A stretch of 64,000 nucleotides of DNA from positions 49,715,043 to 49,779,042 of the forward strand of contig NC_057926.1 of NCBI RefSeq assembly GCF_018873765.1. The letters run 5' to 3'. The notes under the pieces are model-generated. The model worked only from the letters and a program-made list of their open reading frames with translations, searched no databases and was not told where the DNA came from. The translations under genes were made by a program, and so were the position numbers. The DNA is from Telopea speciosissima. Its lineage: Eukaryota > Streptophyta > Magnoliopsida > Proteales > Proteaceae. Below are positions 59,901 through 64,000 of the stretch, piece by piece (within the stretch, counting starts at the first letter, position 1; each line of letters starts with the position of its first letter).

Positions 59901-60982
59901 TTGGAAGCTAGTTTGGCATACCATGTTGTTCCTGACCCGAATTTACAGCAATATAGGGATCTCGAATCAAGGGCTTAATTGTGTCTCATTTCACTTATCG
60001 TAACTCCGACATAGTACCTTCCGTTAAGGTTTCTTTCAATGCAACATCTATATATCTAAGCAAGAGTTAAACATACTACCTATATAAAAATAAAAAATAA
60101 AAAAAGTGCATATTTTCGTTAATCCATGAACAGGATCTATATTCTTTTTATCGAGAAATAGAAGAAGCCATTCAAGGGTTTTGCCGGGCTTGCTCATATG
60201 GTACCTAAGCTAAGCAATTATATGATACCCCTCAAAATTCGGGTTTCTCCGGTTTCACTAGTAACATAGTTCCTGAATTTTTACACGAAACAAGATCAAG
60301 GAAAGGAAGTCTTTGAATGACTGACTCAAATCCATTGCCGAATTCTACTCAGCGGAATATGGAGGTGCTTATGGCAGAACGGGCTGATCTGGTCTTTCAC
60401 AATAAAGCGATAGATGGAACTGCAATGAAGTTACCACCATGAATTCGGAGAGCTTTTTTTATTACATCAGGTGTCATTGATTAACCATCAACAGAAGTAG
60501 TATGAACTGATTCTCTTGAAAATAAATTCTGGATTTTTTTTGGTGGGGGCATACTTTTCCTACTGATACCTCAGAGTCAATGTCCTTTCTCCCCGAGTGA
60601 ATCTACCTCAAAAGAGAAACAAAAACAAAAAGAAAATAGTCAAACTTTGTAGAATTACCTTGGCACTTTGAATCCTCTTCGACAATCCAATCAGTTTCTC
60701 ATTCTCTTTCGCAGTCTACAAACACAGAATCATCAACAGAGGTTAGTATATACAAGAATATGAGCAAAGCAAAACAAAAATTCAAGCTGAAGTAAGAGAA
60801 TTTCAAGTTTTAAAATCAAATCGGCGTACCCTTTGAGAAATTGTGTCGAAAATACGGTCGGCAGAGTGTTGAAGATTGATGAGCGAATCGCGAATTTGTT
60901 TGTAGCTCGCGAGGTAACCCTCTCGTCGACGGTTTTCGTCCTCGGACACGCGAAGCATTCCTCTGCTGCTAAACCCTGCCAT
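44904..60982 (-). CDS. WASH1: WASH1-like protein (Arp2/3 activator, WAHD domain), 3' end uncertain
   Basis: WASH drives Arp2/3 actin nucleation on endosomes within a five-subunit complex. Exons placed (minus, GT...AG, in phase): 60830-60982, 60659-60715, 58401-58577, 58224-58310, 57587-57666, 51492-51588, 51250-51358, 48143-48300; tentative 45045-45063 and 44904-44948. They give 306 residues plus a tentative tail. The start ATG at 60982 has an excellent context (CCACCATGGCA). Residues about 20-110 resemble the WAHD domain of [14 protein letters not shown], then a helix with [19 protein letters not shown] and SPSKYPS, followed by FQTLFG. Next come [34 protein letters not shown], and a proline-rich [16 protein letters not shown] find no convincing WH2 or acidic tryptophan (VCA) end; the tentative tail [16 protein letters not shown] is acidic but needs one more exon of 3n+2 nt. 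Identification rests on the N-terminal half. Confidence 0.68.
45070..45432. repeat. ~190-bp tandem duplication near the WASH-like 3' end
   Basis: AATGCAAAGAGAGACATATC, TCAGCTAGGAATGACACTAC, TCTCTACGTAGTCTTCATAG and AGGCCCAACATCAGCTTATT in the first unit recur in order in the second unit from about 45272, which lacks ~30 bases (TTCATGAATTTTTTACAACC...). The first unit begins right at the acceptor of the tentative exon 45045-45063. Confidence 0.88.
45715..45905. repeat. 'TATCGG'-family repeat, copy 5
   Basis: Contains GTATCGTATCGGCCGATAC, TATCGGTATAGGAGGG and GAGACCGATACAGTC. Same family as the copies at 15.4, 17.0, 36.1 and 40.6 kb. Palindromic around CGGCCG. Confidence 0.6.
46110..46970. other. 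Intron or spacer sequence, no feature recognised
   Basis: Between tentative WASH-like exons. A T run and a (CT)n run are at 46118-46160. Otherwise no coding or repeat signal. Confidence 0.4.
46978..47790 (-). mobile_element. RTE-type LINE 3' portion, second subfamily
   Basis: On the minus strand the element ends CCCATTTAGTTGAGATAAGG then CCTAGTTGAGTTGAGTTGAG, so its tail is built of GTTGA units instead of GTT. Coding-derived sequence upstream corresponds to the C-terminal region of RTE ORF2 (a GQVVRPAMLYGVECW-type segment, here frameshifted) and antisense words such as GCAACGGAGGCC shared with the 26.5-27.4 kb copy. 5' truncated. It lies in an intron of the WASH-like gene. Confidence 0.75.
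49871..49927 (+). mobile_element. Severely 5'-truncated Au-like SINE with target-site duplication
   Basis: Only the last 57 bases of the family remain: CTTCCCAGACCCCGCAGTGG, GGAGCCTCGTGCACTGAG and CCTTTT. AGATGTAGTTTTT occurs just before (49858-49870) and just after (49928-49940), which fixes the borders and shows that the short copy is an insertion product, not a later deletion. Confidence 0.9.
50469..50587. repeat. Fold-back element, copy 3
   Basis: Ends CAGTTGTCATGGCATCC and CCTTGACAACTATG pair, and CCACCTAGGCGACC is in the right half. In a WASH-like gene intron. Confidence 0.8.
52800..53031 (+). repeat. 5' LTR
   Basis: TATA-like TATTATAAATAGAGGGG lies at 52947-52963. A stem-loop at 52817-52841 (CCAGAATA, 9-nt loop, TATTCTGG) differs from the 3' LTR by inversion of the loop. 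Confidence 0.93.
55824..56055 (+). repeat. 3' LTR
   Basis: Begins TGTTAGAATATTG and ends TTCAACCAACA. The stem-loop (55841-55865) carries loop CCCCCACGG where the 5' LTR has CTGTGGGGG. Confidence 0.93.
57382..57516 (-). mobile_element. Au-like SINE, third copy
   Basis: In minus orientation: a diverged B box GGTTCAAAAC, GGAAACATCCTCTC, GCAGGGGGTAAGACTGTG, CCAGACCCTGCAGTAGCGGG and CCTCGTGCACTGGG. Flanks CTAGCAGATTA (57369-57379) and CTAGCAGTTTA (57517-57527) look like an aged target-site duplication. It lies just downstream of WASH-like exon 5. Confidence 0.8.
58889..59330 (+). repeat. LTR-like block related to 29182-29700, containing a SINE
   Basis: The first part (AATGGGTTATATGGGCCATG) and the part after the SINE (ATTGTAGTGGACC, ATAAGCCCAAATAT) align with 29265-29345, which lacks the SINE. 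The remainder, with a repeated TTTCTATTTGTAATGTTC, is different. Intronic. Confidence 0.5.
58945..59094 (+). mobile_element. Full-length Au-like SINE
   Basis: About 150 bases: GGGCCTTGGGGCAATGGTAA (A-box region), a B box GGTTCGAGTC at 58992-59001, GGAAACAGCCTCTCC, GGGGTAAGGTATGACCC, CCAGACCACGCAGTGGCAGG, TTCGTGCACTGGGTACGCCC and a T run. This is the structure of the tRNA-derived Au SINE family of flowering plants. Empty-site comparison with 29290-29330 supports the borders. Confidence 0.92.
59331..60655. other. WASH-like intron 2, remainder
   Basis: No domain seen on either strand. The piece 59990-60450 has short words reminiscent of plastid-type DNA (TATTTTCGTTAATCCATG, GGATCTATATTC, TCATATGGTACC) and could be an organelle-derived insertion. 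I could not confirm this from memory. Confidence 0.3.
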
Positions 60983-61149
60983 GGTGGAGAGTCTGGAGAC
61001 TGGAATTCTAAGCTTTTGCAGAGGCGCTGCAACAAAAATTTGCCACGTGTCTCGTGTTGAGATGCTGGATCCCACTAATCAACCAATTACTGTTAGAGAC
61101 TTACCTAAATGACCAATTATATGTTTGACTATAGGAAGACATGTTTTAA

Positions 61150-61325
61150 AGATTTTTATCCCTCCTCTACTCTGCCGTCCAGTTCCCCATTGCCCCTAAC
61201 AAGGGAGGCATAATGACCACTCTATCCCTGTCTAAACACTCTGCTCAGTGGAGTCTACTACCCCTATTAGAAGTACGGGGGAATTGTACCGGATAGGAAA
61301 TTGGAGGAGATAATTTTCCCATATT
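61150..61325. repeat. MITE-like element upstream of the WASH-like gene
   Basis: ATCCCTCCTCTACTCTGCCG and TTCCCCATTGCCCC on the left are roughly complementary to GGGGGAATTGTACCGGATAG and TTGGAGGAGATAA on the right. It resembles the general build of the other MITEs, with lower pairing quality. Confidence 0.4.
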
Positions 61326-63095
61326 TTAATGGATAATAACCATATCTTGTAGAAAGATATGGTGTGTGGGCATATCTTGGAGACAACCCTTAGTGCTGTC
61401 TTTTTGTCTCTAACATAAAGAGAGGGGGTTTTAGCCTATTATTCTAACAGTTTTGAGAGATAATCCCAAACTCACTTTTCTCATGATCCTGGCTTTCACT
61501 AGTCATGGTTTTATTATGTTCAATTGAACACAACTTTGAGGTGTTTTGACATGGCTCAGTAAGTGGCTATAACGACATTATTGTAGAGTCATGCAGGACT
61601 ATTTTGTCTTGGAGGCTGATTCATAAGAACCTAATTTGCACCATAGGACGTCTATAATCTTAATGAGAGTGACTGTGGCACAACTTAGCTCCATTGATTC
61701 CTTAAGTCTCTGCATATGTTTTTAGGTTTGTGACATTGTATATGGTGCTTGAGTGTGCCGTCATCAACCTAGCTTGTCTATAGTTTAGATAAGTATTCTA
61801 TCCCCTTGTTACATGCATTAGTATATATGATTTTGAATGAATATTACCAATACTCCGGTTAAAGAAAGTTATAAATGTTCTTCAATAGTCAACCAATGGA
61901 GCAATTGCAACCTACCTGACAGATAAGAAGTATGTATTGCTTATGATAACTAAAGATCCCGTCATCAAGTGATTAGATCTTGATCTCAAGATTCTATCCC
62001 TTAGCACATTAAAGAGAAAGGGGAGAGGGGTGAAGTGAGGGTGCAACGAAAGAGTGAGTAGAAATGGGTGGTTGAGGGGTGGAGCCATCATTTTTTTTTA
62101 GGTTAGAGGGGGAGACCTAGTTTTCCACCAGCCATGGCGAGAGTTAGAGGATCCAACCCAGCCAAAATAGGGGGTTTTGGTCATTTCATAGGGTGGGGCT
62201 TGCCTGTGAAATGGCCCAAACACCCTTGTTTTGGCTGGACTGGATCCTCCAGCTCCTGCCACTGTTGGAGGAGAGTTAAGTAAAGGGTCAAGAGAGGTAA
62301 GGTGAGTTCGGACATGGGAGGGATTTGCACAAAAGTTGGTTTGTGTTTTGGTGAAGAAAATAAAGAAAGGAGTTTCCTACCATTACAAAGTGCATCAACA
62401 TTCCATACTCTCAAGATTGCAAAATTTTTCAACTTTTGAACAAAGCTTAGGCTATGTTTGGTAACATTTTGGTGAAGTGTTTTTGGTGTTTTCATACTTC
62501 ACGAGAGCCAAAAACCAAAAAAACAAACATGCAAAACACATTTGGTGTACCGATATATTTTTGTATTTCTCGAAATAAAGTAGGCATTTAGAGTAGAAAT
62601 AGAGAAACAATTTAAGAAGTACTTTTTCCCTTTTGGAGAAAAATAACCTCAAAATAGCCCTCACCATAATTCCTTTCAGCATGATGGAATCTGAGTATAT
62701 CATGCCATGACTCCTAGTCCTCCTTCTGTCTCTCTTCTGTTGATTATTAAACGTGCTCTATTCTCTTAGAAGTGCTTTTGAGAGTAGAAATTGTAAAAAT
62801 GCTTTTATCACAAAAACATTCCATTAAAGCAAACAGTATTGCCAAATGAAGGCCAAGAGGGTAGGAATGGGAATGGAGCAGTTGCCCCATCAATCCCTAC
62901 CCCAATAATGGGGATAGTAACATTTGTAGTGGACTCTTTTCATAAAAATTAAAAAAAAATAAAAAAACATTTGTAGTGGACCCGCTAACCCTTTTTCTTT
63001 ATCCGAACTGTCATCTATGTTTGGTGAAAGTCAATGCACAGATCTTTATATTTCAAAGCATTCAATAGTCTATATGCATGATGGACATTTTTCTT
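61326..63095. other. Intergenic DNA, possible old LTR sequence
   Basis: AGAAAGATATGGTGTG, GAGAGGGGGTTTTAGCC and a T-rich run suggest LTR-derived DNA at 61330-61560, but no partner LTR or coding domain is visible. The remainder shows nothing. Confidence 0.3.
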
Positions 63096-63099
63096 TTAA

Positions 63100-63268
63100 C
63101 AAAGTTTTCCTCCACCCGTAGAGGACAGTTCACCCATCATCCTAGGATTCACAAATCCCTCTTAGAGCTTTTATGATTGTATGTTCCAAAATACCCTCTC
63201 GATAACTATTCCCGTCCCTTGATGAATGGGAACCCATTCACCGTGGGTGGAGGGAAACTCGATCTTCT
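63100..63268. repeat. Dispersed repeat, copy B (partner at 8528-8670)
   Basis: CCTCCACCCGTAGAGGACAG, then CACCCATCATCCTAGG, and at the end GTGGGTGGAGGGAAACTCG. The first and last words pair, which defines the two ends of the element better than in the 8.5 kb copy. Confidence 0.7.
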
Positions 63269-63530
63269 TTTTATTTTTTATTTTTTAATGTAATTTGTAA
63301 ATAAAGAAGTTTTCATTCACCATGTAGTGAAGGATCACTGCACCATCAATGACCATAAAAATCTACCTCCTTTTTTACGAATGATCGAACCTTTCTCTTA
63401 CTGTATGCAATCTCCTATGGACACTATTCAAAGGTCTCGGTCAATATGACTATGGTTGAAGGTAAACTCAGTCCATTTGTAAATAATCGTTTTTGTTTTG
63501 TATATTTTCATTAATTTTCAAAAGGGAAAG

Positions 63531-63704
63531 AGAACGCTACCCGATCGCACAGTGCACGCTGCCCCTGTGTCCCGACTTAGGGGCACATGAAATGATGACC
63601 ACACCCCTAGTCATTTCCATCTTTCCAGGAGATGCATCAGTCATTATGTGCGCCTGTGTGTCTGGGTGCAGGGGGAGTGTGCGCTGCACAATTGAATGGC
63701 GTTG
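63531..63704. repeat. MITE family M1, copy B
   Basis: Starts AGAACGCTACCCGATCGCAC and ends GCACAATTGAATGGCGTT. Shares CTGCCCCTGTGTCCCGAC and the AAATGATGACCACACCCC block with the copy at 21681-21855. Confidence 0.8.
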
Positions 63705-63734
63705 TTTTTTCCTTTTCAAAATTCAAACCCTGTG

Positions 63735-63925
63735 GGATCTGGCTCCTCTCTAGGGAGCTCAGAGCCTAGGGCATCCCCAGGGGGAATCCAAGGGTTGGGC
63801 TTTGCCACACACATCCCTAGACGTGCACACATCTTGGTGCATGCCTAGGGATGTGTGACACAGTCCAACGGCTGGATGCCTCCTGGGCATGCTGTGCTCC
63901 CCGGAGAGGAGCTCAATCCAACTTT
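63735..63925. repeat. MITE family M2, copy B
   Basis: GGCTCCTCTCTAGGGAGCTC and the right-hand GCTCCCCGGAGAGGAGCTC pair. CATCTTGGTGCATGCCTAGG and GGATGTGTGACACAG match the copy at 35830-36005. Confidence 0.78.
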
Positions 63926-64000
63926 GTAAGTCTGGGACTATGCTTGGCAAAAACCAATAAGAATAAAAGGATACAAGGGTCTTTTAATATCCACTTTCTT

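Noticed and set aside
59990-60450. Possible plastid-derived insertion
   Set aside because: Several words look plastid-like, but I could not match any gene confidently, so it is mentioned only as a possibility within the intron entry.
60983-61075. N-terminal extension of the WASH-like protein
   Set aside because: The extension would begin at GTG. The first ATG, with a strong context, is at 60982.

Overview
This window is nuclear DNA from a flowering plant. The evidence is three spliced genes with long AT-rich introns, a dense mix of plant transposon families (Tat-lineage Ty3/gypsy, L1- and RTE-type LINEs, Au-like SINEs, many short inverted-repeat elements), and introns with GT...AG borders. 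I cannot name the species.

Layout. 1-5292 is the 5' part (reverse orientation) of a decayed Tat-type Ty3/gypsy retrotransposon: archaeal-type RNase H, RNase H, RT, protease, gag, primer binding site and one LTR carrying a GC-rich minisatellite. 5293-18400 is intergenic and built almost entirely of repeats: three truncated L1-type LINE copies, an RTE 3' end, a large inverted-repeat element, several MITEs and low-complexity DNA. 18664-34699 (minus) is RFT1, an ER multispanning protein of the dolichol-linked N-glycosylation pathway. I could place 14 coding exons, but exon 3 has an in-frame TGA, one short coding segment is unaccounted for, and the introns hold SINE, LINE, copia and tandem-duplication material. 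34700-36200 is a MITE-rich spacer. 36228-42711 (plus) is RPS21 (40S ribosomal protein eS21): TATA box and telo-box promoter, a 5' UTR exon, a ~3.8 kb leader intron full of repeats, and three coding exons giving 82 residues. 44904-60982 (minus) is a gene whose first exons match the N-terminal WAHD domain of WASH, an Arp2/3 activator of endosomes. It has a proline-rich middle and a 3' end that I can only partly resolve. One of its introns carries a complete, young, non-autonomous LTR element with target-site duplication (52795-56060). 61080-64000 is intergenic, with MITE copies related to those at 8.5, 21.7 and 35.9 kb.

The three genes are unrelated housekeeping or cytoskeletal functions and do not form a system. 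RPS21 and the WASH-like gene are convergent, and RFT1 and RPS21 are divergent.

Most worth checking: (a) in RFT1 exon 3 one apparent CGA-to-TGA change makes a stop codon and at the same time a strong GTGAG splice donor, whose use would remove exactly 30 nt including the stop and keep the frame; (b) a WASH-type gene in a flowering plant; (c) a stem-loop whose 9-nt loop is inverted between the two LTRs of the young element.
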